Counted from the stretch's first letter, positions 35,502 to 45,227 are shown. The stretch: 64,000 bases of DNA from Defluviitalea saccharophila (GCF_038396635.1 NZ_CP121687.1:124001-188000); one strand, 5' to 3'. Notes: a model not told the origin generated them from the letters alone. Program-made: numbers and translations.

Positions 35502-36377
35502 GTGAATACTAGAGATATAATAGCACTATTGCTCACGCCAGGAGTCGGAAGAAAAAATGTGTATAAAATCCTAAGTCAATATGGCGAAGAAGATTTGACG
35601 ATTCATCATTTAAAAGAAATCATTAGTAATAAATTTTATAAAATTTCTTCTACTGATCTTTATCATTTTTATGAAAAAAGCAAACGAATTTTGGATTGGG
35701 CAGAGAAAGCCCGTATTGATATCGTGGATTTTCAGAATACGAGATACCCTTCTTCGTTGAAAGCGATCGATGATCCGCCATTGCTTTTATTTATTAAAGG
35801 AAAATATGAGTTTATTAAAAAGGAAGAAAATTGTATTGGGGTGATAGGTACTCGAGAGCCTACAGCCTATGGAAAAGAAATTGCAAAAATGATTGGAGGA
35901 TATTTGGCCCAAAAAGATATAGGGGTGATTAGTGGGCTGGCATTGGGCTGTGATACCGGGGCCCATATAGGCTGTTTAAAGCATAAAGGAAAAACGGCTG
36001 CTATTCTTGCCCATGGTTTAAATATGATCTATCCCAATGAAAATAAAAAGTTGGCTGAGGAAATTATTGCCGCAGGAGGTTGTCTCATCAGCGAGTATTT
36101 TCCTTTTGAAAAACCTAAAAATTATTCTTTCATTGAGAGGGACAGACTTCAAAGCGGATTAAGCAAAGGGATCATAGTCATTGAAACTGAAGAAACTGGG
36201 GGAACCATGCATACGGTAAATTTTGCTCGAAAACAAAATAAAAAGATTGGATGTATGAAATATTCCAGTATATTTAATAACTATTCAACCTTAAAAGGCA
36301 ATGAATACATATTAAAAAATATGAATTCTGTACCAATAAAAAATTATAGTGATATTGATGATTTTATAAAAAAATAA
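35502..36377 (+). CDS. dprA: DNA processing protein DprA
   Basis: 291 residues from GTG 35502, spaced 7 bases from AAGGAGGTG; the earlier GTG is within that site. It loads RecA on incoming single-stranded DNA in transformation. The extended Rossmann fold is clear: IGVIGTREPTAYGKEIA, VISGLALGCDTGAHIGCL, AILAHGLNMIYPNENKKLA, LISEYFPFEKP, RLQSGLSKGIIVIET. A helix-hairpin-helix-like LLLTPGVGRKNVYKIL lies at the N-terminus. The C-terminal winged-helix domain of longer DprA proteins is absent. Confidence 0.92.
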   Translation: MNTRDIIALLLTPGVGRKNVYKILSQYGEEDLTIHHLKEIISNKFYKISSTDLYHFYEKSKRILDWAEKARIDIVDFQNTRYPSSLKAIDDPPLLLFIKGKYEFIKKEENCIGVIGTREPTAYGKEIAKMIGGYLAQKDIGVISGLALGCDTGAHIGCLKHKGKTAAILAHGLNMIYPNENKKLAEEIIAAGGCLISEYFPFEKPKNYSFIERDRLQSGLSKGIIVIETEETGGTMHTVNFARKQNKKIGCMKYSSIFNNYSTLKGNEYILKNMNSVPIKNYSDIDDFIKK

Positions 36378-36412
36378 ACAATAAAAAACAAGAGAAAACT
36401 ATTGGAGGAAAA

Positions 36413-36967
36413 ATGAGAATATTTATTGCTATCACGTTCAATGAAGCTATTAAATCTTATTTACAGGAAGTGCAAAATGAGATTCGTTCATTCTGTTATA
36501 AGGGAAATTTCTCTCTCAAAGAGAATTTTCATCTTACTTTAAGATTTATTGGTGAAGTCAATCCATCAGAAATTATTAATATTCAAAAAGCTATGGATCA
36601 AGGAGCAGAAAGCAGCAAAGGATTTAAGCTTGAACTGAGTCAACTAGGTTCCTTTGAAAGACAAAATGAACATCTTATTTGGATTGGACTTAAAGGAGAG
36701 GTTTCAGAACTCAATCAGTTATACAATACGGTCCAATCAGAATTATTTAAGATAGGCATTCCACGGGAGAACAAACCTTTAAAACCCCATATTACCTTGG
36801 CCCGTCGTGTGCAAATCAAAGATTCTTTTGATGATCTTAGGAAAAAAATGATTATAGACCATAAGCTGATACAAGTAGATTCTATTGTCCTTATGGAAAG
36901 CAGACGAATCAACGGAATATTAACCTATATTCCTATTTATGAAAAAAGATTATGTGACAAGGAATGA
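36413..36967 (+). CDS. thpR: RNA 2',3'-cyclic phosphodiesterase
   Basis: 184 residues. Two HxTx motifs of the 2H phosphoesterase family are present, HLTL in FHLTLRFIGEV and HITL in PHITLARRV, with N-terminal MRIFIAITF. It hydrolyses 2',3'-cyclic phosphate ends to 2'-phosphates; physiological RNA unknown. ATG 36413 follows TTGGAGG. It is followed after 6 bases by a small unknown gene. Confidence 0.93.
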   Translation: MRIFIAITFNEAIKSYLQEVQNEIRSFCYKGNFSLKENFHLTLRFIGEVNPSEIINIQKAMDQGAESSKGFKLELSQLGSFERQNEHLIWIGLKGEVSELNQLYNTVQSELFKIGIPRENKPLKPHITLARRVQIKDSFDDLRKKMIIDHKLIQVDSIVLMESRRINGILTYIPIYEKRLCDKE

Positions 36968-36973
36968 AGCCTT

Positions 36974-37369
36974 ATGTCATCAAACAGACGCCGTTCTCAC
37001 ATTCACTTTGTAAAACAGTATCGAAGAAAAACTTTAGAATATACAGGCACCAGGATCGTCATATTCATTAAAGAAAAGGGTATTAAGTATATAAAGGATT
37101 TTGATAATTTTTACATACATAGATATCATAGACCTAAAAATAAGAGACATTCCATTTCTATGTGGAAGATTATGCCCTGCGACATTGTTGAAGTGGTTAA
37201 AAAGATGATGACTAATGAGAGTATTTGTGGAGAGTATAAGATGATCCATACTTTATATGAATCCACTAAAAGAAATATAGAAGATTTTCTAGAAGAGGTA
37301 CTTATAGAAGAAGATATTATACTTTTAAGAGAGCAGGTAGAAAAAATAATAGAAAAGATTAAAAAATAA
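36974..37369 (+). CDS. Basic 131-residue protein, family not recognised
   Basis: 131 residues, soluble, with a very basic N-terminal half (SSNRRRSHIHFVKQYRRKTL, then HRYHRPKNKRH) and a helical, charged C-terminal half. No signal peptide, membrane segment or Cys motif. ATG 36974 is 6 bases after the thpR stop with only a weak site (GGAATGAAG), suggesting it is the last gene of dprA-thpR. The basic character would suit nucleic-acid binding, but that is a guess. Confidence 0.7.
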   Translation: MSSNRRRSHIHFVKQYRRKTLEYTGTRIVIFIKEKGIKYIKDFDNFYIHRYHRPKNKRHSISMWKIMPCDIVEVVKKMMTNESICGEYKMIHTLYESTKRNIEDFLEEVLIEEDIILLREQVEKIIEKIKK

Positions 37370-37398
37370 TTGATCATTAAAATATATTATGATAAAAT
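37370..37398 (+). promoter_or_regulatory. SigA-type promoter upstream of glycine riboswitch
   Basis: TTGATC, 17-base spacer, TAAAAT, starting directly after the preceding stop codon. Confidence 0.65.
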
Positions 37399-37433
37399 GA
37401 TTAAATCAATTGAATAATTCGGATGAAGATTGC

Positions 37434-37588
37434 AGGAGAGAGATGGAAACATCCACCGAAGAAGTAAATCTTTCAGGTACCATGACTGTAATTGGACGAA
37501 CCTCTGGAGAGATTCATTAAATGAACACCGAAGGAGTAAGCCGTAATCAATGATTGCGGTGAAACTCTCAGGTAAAAGGACAGAGCTT
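37434..37588 (+). promoter_or_regulatory. Tandem glycine riboswitch
   Basis: Two aptamers in the usual tandem. Aptamer 1 (about 37434-37508) has GGAGAGA, CACCGAAGAAGTAAAT, CTTTCAGGTA and GGACGAACCTCTGGAGAG. Aptamer 2 (about 37507-37588) has ACACCGAAGGAGTAAG, the variable P3 arm, AACTCTCAGGTAAAAGGACAGAG. The conserved cores and short linker are intact, so cooperative glycine sensing is expected. It lies 150 bases before the AGCS symporter gene, with two hairpins between. Confidence 0.95.
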
Positions 37589-37592
37589 ACAT

Positions 37593-37660
37593 ATATTATG
37601 CAAAGATGCATAGTATATTTTTGCGTTTTTCAGAGGCCAATATTTTTTGGTCTTTTTTTA
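37593..37660 (+). terminator. Expression platform of glycine riboswitch: two hairpins
   Basis: First hairpin ATATTATGCA / TGCATAGTAT (37593-37616) followed by ATTTTTGCGTTTTT. Second, GGCCAA / TTGGTC (37635-37652) followed by a seven-T run. Either can act as an intrinsic terminator; which one glycine controls cannot be read from the sequence. Confidence 0.65.
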
Positions 37661-37736
37661 TTGCATATTAACGAGTTCATTTAAAAATCTTTTCCTAACA
37701 TTTTATCACTAATTTAAATGACAGGGAGGAAGTAAC

Positions 37737-39110
37737 ATGATGAATTTTCTAAACACATTAAATGGATGGGTATGGGGACCGCCGCTTTTGATCCTATTGG
37801 TGGGAACAGGATTATTTTTAACAATTCAATTAGGATTATTGCAAATAACAAAGTTGCCATTAGCATTAAAATATTTATTTACTAAGGATGAAGATGATGA
37901 TTCTGGGGAAGGGGATGTATCCAGTTTTGCAGCTTTATGTACCGCATTGTCCGCTACCATTGGAACAGGAAATATTGTAGGGGTTGCTACAGCAATCAAA
38001 ACAGGAGGCCCTGGCGCTTTGTTCTGGATGTGGGTCGCAGCATTTTTTGGAATGGCAACCAAATATGCCGAAGGTCTTTTAGCAGTTAAATACCGTGTGG
38101 TAGACGAAAACGGACAGATGTCCGGAGGACCTATGTACTATATTGAAAAAGGATTAGGCAACAAATGGCTTGCGAAGCTTTTTGCACTGTTCGGGATTAT
38201 TGTGGCTTGTTTAGGTATAGGTACCTTTGCACAAGTACAATCTATTAGCACCGCAGCTAAAGATAGCCTTAATATACCTATTTGGATTACAGCCATTATA
38301 CTAACGGTTTTGGTGGCAATGGTAACCCTCGGAGGCATCAAAACGATATCAAAAGCATCAGAATTGATTGTTCCTTTTATGGCTATATTTTATATTGTTG
38401 GCGGAATAATTATTTTAATCTTTAATGCTTCTGCCATTCCACAGGCGGTAGCGCTTATTATCAAAAGTGCATTTACAACAACAGCGGCAGTAGGAGGTTT
38501 TCTAGGTTCAACTGTAATGATGGCAATTAAAAACGGAATTGCCCGTGGGGTTTTTTCTAACGAATCAGGTTTAGGAAGCGCACCTATAGCAGCAGCCGCT
38601 GCAAAAACAAAATCCTGTGTAAGACAAGGACTTATTTCTATGACAGGTACATTTATAGATACCATTATCGTATGTACGATGACAGGTCTTGTATTGGTTG
38701 TAACAGGGGCGTGGAGTTCGGAACTTGAAGGAGCTGCAATGACCAACCAAGCATTTCGTGTAGGTCTGCCTATAGCTGGCGTGGGACAATACATTGTAAC
38801 CATAGGTTTAATATTCTTTGCCTTTACTACCATCTTGGGATGGAATTATTATGGGGAAAGATGTGTTGAGTATTTATTCGGCATAAATGGCATAAAACCC
38901 TACAGATTTATATATATTGTTCTCGTAGGCATTGGAGCATTCTTAAAATTAGATATGATTTGGACTTTAGCGGATATAGTGAATGGATTAATGGCAATAC
39001 CGAATTTAATCGGGTTGATTGGATTAAGCGGAGTCGTTATTCATGAAACTAAAATGTATTTTGCAATATTAAAGAAAGGAAAATTAAGAACGGTTGATTA
39101 CACTAAGTAG
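37737..39110 (+). CDS. Sodium:alanine/glycine symporter (AGCS family, AlsT-like)
   Basis: 457 residues, about ten to eleven membrane helices. AGCS motifs: ALSATIGTGNIVGVATAI, GPGALFWMWVAAFFGMATKYAE, GGPMYYIEKGL and NESGLGSAPIAAAAAKT. It imports small neutral amino acids with Na+. The upstream glycine riboswitch points to glycine as a substrate. In streptococci an equivalent riboswitch turns such a gene off in glycine excess. ATG 37737 follows GGGAGGAAG. Confidence 0.94.
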   Translation: MMNFLNTLNGWVWGPPLLILLVGTGLFLTIQLGLLQITKLPLALKYLFTKDEDDDSGEGDVSSFAALCTALSATIGTGNIVGVATAIKTGGPGALFWMWVAAFFGMATKYAEGLLAVKYRVVDENGQMSGGPMYYIEKGLGNKWLAKLFALFGIIVACLGIGTFAQVQSISTAAKDSLNIPIWITAIILTVLVAMVTLGGIKTISKASELIVPFMAIFYIVGGIIILIFNASAIPQAVALIIKSAFTTTAAVGGFLGSTVMMAIKNGIARGVFSNESGLGSAPIAAAAAKTKSCVRQGLISMTGTFIDTIIVCTMTGLVLVVTGAWSSELEGAAMTNQAFRVGLPIAGVGQYIVTIGLIFFAFTTILGWNYYGERCVEYLFGINGIKPYRFIYIVLVGIGAFLKLDMIWTLADIVNGLMAIPNLIGLIGLSGVVIHETKMYFAILKKGKLRTVDYTK

Positions 39111-39151
39111 AATATGTTAAACTGATTTTGAAATAGAATGGGGGTATGGAA

Positions 39152-39421
39152 ATGAGAGGTATCATTACCGTTGTAGGAAAAGACCGTGTTGGCATCATTG
39201 CAAAGGTTTGCACATTGCTTTCAGAAAGGCAAATTAATATTTTGGATATATCCCAAACGATTGTTCAAGGTTTTTTTAACATGATGATGATTGTGGATTT
39301 ATCGAATTCCACAGAGAACTTTGAGAAGAATGAAGAGGATTTGAAAAATTTAGGAAATGAAATAGGAGTTGTTATTAAACTTCAAAGAGAAGAAATTTTT
39401 AACAGCATGCATCGAATTTAA
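39152..39421 (+). CDS. ACT domain protein (UPF0237, GcvR-like)
   Basis: 89 residues from ATG 39152 (ATGGGGGT upstream; ATG 39146 is too close). The whole protein is one ACT repeat: MRGIITVVGKDRVGIIAKV, QINILDISQTIVQGFFNMMM. ACT domains bind amino acids. Members are almost always adjacent to UPF0210 genes, as here (26 bases). It lies just after the glycine-controlled symporter, but cotranscription is not certain. Confidence 0.92.
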   Translation: MRGIITVVGKDRVGIIAKVCTLLSERQINILDISQTIVQGFFNMMMIVDLSNSTENFEKNEEDLKNLGNEIGVVIKLQREEIFNSMHRI

Positions 39422-39447
39422 TTCCTTAATTCAAAGGAGGAAAAGCA

Positions 39448-40806
39448 GTGATTACACGCTTGGAAGTACAAGAAACAAATAAAATGATTGAAGAAGCCAA
39501 GCTGGATGTACGAACTATTACGCTTGGAATTAGCTTACAGGATTGTGCCGATAGTGATATTAATCGTTTTAATCAAAAGATATACGATAAAATTACAAAA
39601 ACTGCGGAGAACTTGGTAAAGACAGGAGAAGAAATAGAAAAAGAATTTGGAATTCCCATTGTGAATAAAAGAATTTCCGTTACACCGATTTCTATAGCAG
39701 CAGCAGGATGTCAAACAGACTCCTATGTATCCGTTGCCCATGCCTTGGATCGGGCGGCAAAACAAGTGGGAGTGAATTTTATAGGTGGTTTTTCTGCTTT
39801 GGTTCAAAAAGGATCAAATCCCTCCGATGAGATTCTTATGAACTCAATTCCACAGGCATTGGCTGAAACAGAAAGAGTTTGTTCTTCGGTGAATCTGGCC
39901 ACTACACGATCAGGAATTAATATGGATGCTGTTAAAAATATGGGAAGAATCATAAAACAGACAGCTCAAAATACCAAGGAAAAAGACTCTATAGGATGCG
40001 CAAAACTTGTTGTGTTTTGTAACGCACCGGAAGACAATCCTTTTATGGCAGGAGCTTTTCATGGAGTAGGAGAAAGAGATTGTGTTGTAAATGTAGGTGT
40101 CAGTGGACCTGGAGTTGTTAAAAAAGCTCTGGAGTCGGTTAAAGGAAAAGATTTTGAAACCCTTTGTGAAATGGTTAAAAAGACAGCTTTTAAAATTACA
40201 AGGGTAGGTCAATTGGTTGCCCAGGAGGCAGCTAAACGCCTGAATGTTCCCTTTGGTATCATTGATTTATCCCTTGCCCCAACTCCGGCTATTGGAGACA
40301 GTATTGCAGAAATACTGGAAGAAATGGGACTAGAGAATGCAGGGGCTCCGGGAACAACAGCTGCTTTGGCACTGTTAAATGACAATGTAAAAAAGGGTGG
40401 GGTAATGGCTTCATCCTATGTTGGTGGTCTTAGTGGTGCATTTATTCCTGTCAGCGAGGATCAGGGGATGATTCGAGCGGTAGAAGCAGGAGCATTAACC
40501 TTGGAGAAATTAGAAGCTATGACTTGCGTATGCTCAGTTGGTCTTGACATGATTGCAATTCCTGGGGATACTTCTGAAGAAACCATTTCAGGAATTATTG
40601 CAGATGAAATGGCTATAGGAATGATCAATGGCAAAACGACAGCGGTTCGTATTATTCCGGTAATCGGTAAAGGAGTCGGAGATATCGTTGAATTTGGAGG
40701 ACTTCTAGGCTATGCACCTATTATGCCGGTAAACAATTTTAGCTGCAAAGATTTTATTCATCGAGGAGGACGTATTCCTGCACCGATTCATAGTTTTAAA
40801 AATTAA
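39448..40806 (+). CDS. UPF0210 (DUF711) protein
   Basis: 452 residues from GTG 39448 (AAAGGAGG upstream). The family is recognised by [51 protein letters not shown] and the C-terminal [14 protein letters not shown]. Structures in this family resemble the fold of glycyl-radical enzymes, but no glycyl-radical motif is present; function unknown. The pair with the ACT protein suggests amino-acid-controlled activity. Confidence 0.92.
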   Translation: MITRLEVQETNKMIEEAKLDVRTITLGISLQDCADSDINRFNQKIYDKITKTAENLVKTGEEIEKEFGIPIVNKRISVTPISIAAAGCQTDSYVSVAHALDRAAKQVGVNFIGGFSALVQKGSNPSDEILMNSIPQALAETERVCSSVNLATTRSGINMDAVKNMGRIIKQTAQNTKEKDSIGCAKLVVFCNAPEDNPFMAGAFHGVGERDCVVNVGVSGPGVVKKALESVKGKDFETLCEMVKKTAFKITRVGQLVAQEAAKRLNVPFGIIDLSLAPTPAIGDSIAEILEEMGLENAGAPGTTAALALLNDNVKKGGVMASSYVGGLSGAFIPVSEDQGMIRAVEAGALTLEKLEAMTCVCSVGLDMIAIPGDTSEETISGIIADEMAIGMINGKTTAVRIIPVIGKGVGDIVEFGGLLGYAPIMPVNNFSCKDFIHRGGRIPAPIHSFKN

Positions 40807-40830
40807 ATAAATATGTTATATTTAAATAAG

Positions 40831-40865
40831 ACCAAGTCAAAAATAGATATATGACTTGGTTTTTA
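40831..40865 (+). terminator. Terminator after UPF0210 gene
   Basis: ACCAAGTCA / TGACTTGGT stem, 12-base loop, then TTTTTAT. Confidence 0.85.
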
Positions 40866-40892
40866 TAATGATTAAATAGAAAGGAAATGGAT

Positions 40893-42350
40893 ATGAACAT
40901 GATTTTAGAAGGATTGGAACCCAAAAGTGTATGGCAGTATTTTGAAGAAATCAGCCAAATTCCTAGAGGATCGGGAAATGAAAAGCAAATTAGCGACTAT
41001 TTGGTGGATTTTGCAAAAAAACATCATTTAGATGTTATTCAAGATAATGCTCTGAATGTTATCATTAAAAAGCCTGGAACCTCAGGATATGAGAATGCAC
41101 CGGCTGTTATCTTACAAGGTCATATGGATATGGTCTGCGAAAAGAATAAAGATACAAAGCATGATTTTTTAAAAGACCCTATTCATTTAAAAGTAAATGG
41201 AGATTTTGTTGAAGCAGAAGGAACAACTTTAGGTGCGGACAATGGAATTGCTATCGCATATTGCCTCGCTTTACTGTCTTCAGAAGATATTCCCCATCCT
41301 CCATTGGAAGTTGTAATTACTACCAATGAAGAGACAGGGATGGAAGGTGCTGCCGAACTGGATGCCTCCAAATTAGCGGGAAAAATATTAATTAACATGG
41401 ATTCAGAAGAAGAAGGAGAATTTCTGGTAAGTTGTGCAGGAGGAGCAAGAGCTCATTTAATATTAAAGCCTGAATGGGTATCAGGAAAAAAAGAAGGGGC
41501 AGTGTATTCTATTCAGATTAGAAACTTAAAAGGTGGCCATTCCGGTCAGGAAATTGATAAAGGAAGAGGCAATGCCAATAAAATGATGGGAAGAATCCTT
41601 TTTGATCTTCAAGAGAAAATATCCTTTAATTTGATATCCGTCAATGGAGGACTTAAAGATAATGCTATTCCAAGAGAAATGGATGCGGTTGTACAAGTTA
41701 ATGATAACGATGTAAGTAAATTGACTGAGATCATAGATGAATGGAACGAAATCTTCAAAAACGAATATAGCACTTCTGATGGAGACGTTACTGTTAAACT
41801 TGAGCTTGTAAGGGAATCAACTGACGAAATTTTATCAGAAGAAACTAAAAAGAAAGTAATTGATGTACTTACCCTTATCCCTAATGGTATTCAATCCATG
41901 AGTATGGATATGCAGGGATTGGTGGAGAGCTCAACGAATCTAGGCGTTGTAATAACCGATAAAGATAAAATACAATTTATTAGTGCAGTAAGAAGCTCAG
42001 TTAAAACTCGTAAATATGCGATTATCAATCAAATTAAAAGATTGGCTGATGTAGTGGGGGCTGAATTCTTTACCCGAGGAGAATATCCTGCATGGCAATA
42101 TACTACCCATTCAAAAATACGCAACCTTTTCGAAAAGGTTTATGAAGAAATGTATGGCAAAAAGTCTAGAATCAATGCAATCCATGCCGGAGTGGAATGC
42201 GGATTTTTTGCAGAAAAAATAGAAGGAATCGATATGATTTCTTTTGGACCGGATATGTATGATGTTCATACGCCTGATGAAAGACTAAGTATTTCTTCTG
42301 CTAAAAGAACGTGGGAATTTTTATTAGCTGTACTTAAAGAGATAAAATAA
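40893..42350 (+). CDS. pepD: Aminoacyl-histidine dipeptidase (M20, PepD)
   Basis: 485 residues from ATG 40893 (AAAGGAA upstream; ATG 40887 closer to it). A cytosolic zinc dipeptidase of broad specificity (Xaa-His and others). Metal and catalytic segments are GHMDMVCEK, GADNGIAIA, TTNEETGMEGA, INMDSEEEGE, GGHSGQEIDKGRGNA and the C-terminal HAGVECGFF. It is monocistronic and full length. Confidence 0.94.
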   Translation: MNMILEGLEPKSVWQYFEEISQIPRGSGNEKQISDYLVDFAKKHHLDVIQDNALNVIIKKPGTSGYENAPAVILQGHMDMVCEKNKDTKHDFLKDPIHLKVNGDFVEAEGTTLGADNGIAIAYCLALLSSEDIPHPPLEVVITTNEETGMEGAAELDASKLAGKILINMDSEEEGEFLVSCAGGARAHLILKPEWVSGKKEGAVYSIQIRNLKGGHSGQEIDKGRGNANKMMGRILFDLQEKISFNLISVNGGLKDNAIPREMDAVVQVNDNDVSKLTEIIDEWNEIFKNEYSTSDGDVTVKLELVRESTDEILSEETKKKVIDVLTLIPNGIQSMSMDMQGLVESSTNLGVVITDKDKIQFISAVRSSVKTRKYAIINQIKRLADVVGAEFFTRGEYPAWQYTTHSKIRNLFEKVYEEMYGKKSRINAIHAGVECGFFAEKIEGIDMISFGPDMYDVHTPDERLSISSAKRTWEFLLAVLKEIK

Positions 42351-42365
42351 GTACCAATATTTGTA

Positions 42366-42394
42366 TTGTCCTGCGACATCTAAATGTGTATAAT
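42366..42394 (+). promoter_or_regulatory. SigA-type promoter for AI-2E exporter gene
   Basis: TTGTCC, 17-base spacer, TATAAT. Confidence 0.65.
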
Positions 42395-42456
42395 AATCAT
42401 AAAATTAATTTAAATTTGAGGAATTTAAATCATAGAGAAAGATGTGGTAAATAATC

Positions 42457-43659
42457 ATGAAATTGCCGTGGGATAAACAATATTTAAAAATATCTTTTCA
42501 TGTTATATTCACATTGCTTGTCATATTTGGCATAGCACTTATTATTCAAAATATCGTTCCGATATCTGTAAGTTTGGGTTTGTTTATTTCAAAAATATTT
42601 TCTCTGCTATCACCGTTTTTTGTAGGAGTAGTTATTGCGTATTTATTGGATCCTCTTGTAGAGCTTTATCAAAAAAATCTTGTAGAACCCTTATACTTAA
42701 AATACAGTCAAAAGAAAAAGCATTCTAAAAAAAGTGATAAAAATGAGTTGAATAAAAAAGAAAATACAAGAACCATTTCAACCCTTCTTACTTATATTAC
42801 AGTTATTTCAGTAATCCTTTTGGTGGGACTTTTATTTTCATCCAGTATAGGAAATAATAAAAGTTTTAAGAATGTCGATAACTTAGTGGATAGTATTAGA
42901 GCATATACACTGTCATTTAATAATATGGTATATAATATTCAGCAAAAATTGGACAGTATAGGATTCTTACAAGAAGCTGAGGAGGCAATACAAGAGCTTT
43001 CAGGTAAGTTAGGTAGCCTCGTGCAAAGTATTACTGCAAAGGTTATTGAAAGCATAACAAAGGCCGGCAACCAAGTTGTTAACTTTACAATGGCAATGGT
43101 TATAGCATTTTATTTATTAAAAGACAAAGCCGGCTTCATCAGTTTAACCAATAGATTATTTAAAATCATTTTACCCAATAGAATTCTTAAAAGTGGAGAA
43201 CAACTTTGGAGAGATGTTGACCATGTCTTATCGGGATACATAAGAGGGCAATTAACGGATTCACTTATTATGGGCATATTGATAGGAATAAGCGTTGCGA
43301 TCATTGGAATTGACTTTCCAATTATCATTGGCATTATCGCAGGTATTGCCAATATAATTCCTTATTTTGGCCCCATCATTGGAATGATTCCTGCAGCCCT
43401 CATGGGCTTAATAAGTGATAATCCGATGAAGGCTTTATACGCAGGTATTACCCTATTAATTCTTCAACAAATAGACGGGGCAATCATTGCCCCCAAAATT
43501 GTAGGAGAAAGTGTGGATGTTCATCCAGTTGCTATAGTGGTAGCCCTTGCTGTGGGAGGGTCCTTGTTTGGAATACTTGGAATGTTATTGGCTGTACCGG
43601 CTGCAGCATTATTAAAATTATTGCTTGTTCGTTATATGGATAGTAAATCCAATGCATAA
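42457..43659 (+). CDS. AI-2E transporter family (PerM-like) membrane protein
   Basis: 400 residues. Seven to eight membrane helices with the family pattern: N-terminal helices, a large soluble insert (about 75-210), DVDHVLSGYIRGQLTDSLIMG, IIAGIANIIPYFGPIIGMIPA and DGAIIAPKIVGESVDVHPVAI. Relatives include the autoinducer exporter TqsA and Na+/H+ antiporters, so substrate is open. ATG 42457 has a weak site (GATGTGG). It is convergent with tyrS and shares its terminator. Confidence 0.9.
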   Translation: MKLPWDKQYLKISFHVIFTLLVIFGIALIIQNIVPISVSLGLFISKIFSLLSPFFVGVVIAYLLDPLVELYQKNLVEPLYLKYSQKKKHSKKSDKNELNKKENTRTISTLLTYITVISVILLVGLLFSSSIGNNKSFKNVDNLVDSIRAYTLSFNNMVYNIQQKLDSIGFLQEAEEAIQELSGKLGSLVQSITAKVIESITKAGNQVVNFTMAMVIAFYLLKDKAGFISLTNRLFKIILPNRILKSGEQLWRDVDHVLSGYIRGQLTDSLIMGILIGISVAIIGIDFPIIIGIIAGIANIIPYFGPIIGMIPAALMGLISDNPMKALYAGITLLILQQIDGAIIAPKIVGESVDVHPVAIVVALAVGGSLFGILGMLLAVPAAALLKLLLVRYMDSKSNA

Positions 43660-43692
43660 AAGCCTTGGGAACTATAGTTCCCAAGGCTTTTT
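43659..43692. terminator. Bidirectional terminator between AI-2E exporter and tyrS
   Basis: AAAGCCTTGGGAACT / AGTTCCCAAGGCTTT perfect inverted repeat with T or A runs on both sides. Confidence 0.9.
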
Positions 43693-44917
43693 AGATTAAT
43701 TGAACACGATGGAATACTTTTTTACCTTTTTGAATCATTACAGTATTATCTGAAAAATCGTTCTCTGTTACTAAGTAATCAATATCTGTGATCTTTTGAT
43801 CCTGGACTTTAATACCTCCTTGCTGAATCAAACGACGTCCTTCTGAACGGGATGGAGCAAGTCCTGTTTTTTGAAGCAATGTAAGAATATCAATACCTTC
43901 TTTAAATTCTTCCTTAGAAATTTCTGTGGTAGGAATAGAGCCACCTTGGGCACCGCCAGCAAATAGAGCTTTAGCAGCTGTTTCTGCTTTTTTTGCTTCT
44001 TCTTCTCCATGAACGATTTTGGTAACTTCAAAGGCAAGGACTTCTTTTGCTTTATTGATTTCTGCTCCTTCAAGAGCACTTAATCGATTGACTTCTTCCA
44101 TAGGAAGGAAGGTAAGTAGGGAGAGACATTTCTTCACATCTGCATCTGCGACATTTCTCCAATATTGATAGAAGTCATAAGGAGAAGTTTTTTCAGGATC
44201 AAGCCAAATGGCTCCTTTTTCTGTTTTGCCCATTTTTTTGCCTTCACTGGTTGTAAGAAGGCTAAAGGTCATGCCGTAGGCATCATCATGACCAATTCTT
44301 CGGATGAGTTCCACACCTCCCAGAATATTAGACCATTGGTCATTGCCTCCTAGCTGCAGCTTACAGTTGTACTTTCTGTATAATTCCAAGAAGTCATAGG
44401 ATTGCATAAGCGTATAATTAAATTCTAAGAAAGAAAGTCCTTTTTCCATTCTTGTTTTATAACTTTCATAGGTGAGCATTCTATTTACAGAAAAATGAAC
44501 ACCTATTTCTCTTAAAAAGGAGATATAGTTCAGATTGAGCAGCCAATCTGCGTTATTGACCATAATTGCTTTGTCTTCACCGAATTCTATAAATCTGGAA
44601 AGCTGCTTTTTGAAACATTCTGCATTATGAGCGATGGTTTCTTCGGTCATCATTTTACGCATATCGGTTTTACCCGTTGGATCTCCAACCATTGCTGTTC
44701 CGCCGCCTATAAGTGCAATTGGTCTGTGGCCAGCCTTTTGCATATGAGCCATAGCCATGATTGTAACAAAATGACCTACATGAAGGCTGTCCGCAGTAGG
44801 ATCAAAACCAATATAGAAAGTAACAGATTCTTTTCCAAGCAATTCTCTTATTTCTTCTTCATGGGTTGTTTGTTCAGTAAAGCCTCTTTCTTTTAAAATA
44901 TCATATACATTTCGCAT
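43691..44917 (-). CDS. tyrS: Tyrosyl-tRNA synthetase
   Basis: 408 residues from ATG 44917 (AAAGGAG upstream). It charges tRNA-Tyr. The class I HIGH motif reads HVGH ([13 protein letters not shown]), KMSKS reads KMGKT ([11 protein letters not shown]), and a C-terminal S4 RNA-binding domain ([16 protein letters not shown]) is present. Insertions and spacing match the TyrS2 (TyrZ-like) group more than E. coli TyrS. It is controlled by a tyrosine T-box leader. Confidence 0.95.
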   Translation of the reverse strand: MRNVYDILKERGFTEQTTHEEEIRELLGKESVTFYIGFDPTADSLHVGHFVTIMAMAHMQKAGHRPIALIGGGTAMVGDPTGKTDMRKMMTEETIAHNAECFKKQLSRFIEFGEDKAIMVNNADWLLNLNYISFLREIGVHFSVNRMLTYESYKTRMEKGLSFLEFNYTLMQSYDFLELYRKYNCKLQLGGNDQWSNILGGVELIRRIGHDDAYGMTFSLLTTSEGKKMGKTEKGAIWLDPEKTSPYDFYQYWRNVADADVKKCLSLLTFLPMEEVNRLSALEGAEINKAKEVLAFEVTKIVHGEEEAKKAETAAKALFAGGAQGGSIPTTEISKEEFKEGIDILTLLQKTGLAPSRSEGRRLIQQGGIKVQDQKITDIDYLVTENDFSDNTVMIQKGKKVFHRVQLI

Positions 44918-44948
44918 AGAAAATCTCCTTTACTTAATAATTTTCATA

Positions 44949-45192
44949 AAAAAACTCTCGCCTTATCATGTAAGGACGAGAGAACCCGTGGTACCACCTT
45001 AGTTCGTATACAATGATGTTGTATACCTTTAGCCTCATATAACGGTGAGAAGCCGTTAGGATTTTATCCTAATGCTCAAGAGGTGTATTTCACATATTCA
45101 TGTGCTGCAAACCTTTCACCAACCGATCTGCTCTCTGAATTTGTAACCATGAAATGCTACTTGACTCTGTCATCACATATATCTTAATAATT
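44949..45192 (-). promoter_or_regulatory. Tyrosine T-box leader of tyrS
   Basis: Minus-strand leader of about 240 bases. The T-box proper reads GGTGGTACCACGGGTT (44982-44998), pairing partner of an uncharged tRNA 3' end. The terminator is CTCTCGTCCTTAC / GTAAGG.CGAGAG (about 44955-44983) followed by seven T. Stem I is upstream, with GTGAAA-TAC-ACC giving specifier codon TAC (Tyr) at 45085-45087. Uncharged tRNA-Tyr should stabilise the antiterminator and turn tyrS on. This explains the 317-base gap between tyrS and pepT. Confidence 0.93.
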
Positions 45193-45198
45193 GGTCAT

Positions 45199-45227
45199 AT
45201 ATTATCACAAAATTTGTAGAAACTCAA
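45199..45227 (-). promoter_or_regulatory. SigA-type promoter of tyrS T-box transcript
   Basis: On the minus strand TTGAGT (45222-45227), 17-base spacer, TAATAT (45199-45204). It begins 8 bases beyond the pepT stop. Confidence 0.7.

Noticed and set aside
37387-37611. Minus-strand open frame of 74 codons over the glycine riboswitch
   Set aside because: The region is fully explained by the two aptamers and hairpins; no ribosome site and no protein-like pattern.
38390-38833. 147-codon minus-strand frame inside the symporter gene
   Set aside because: Antisense shadow of a strongly conserved transporter; composition is that of reverse-complemented membrane helices and there is no ribosome site.
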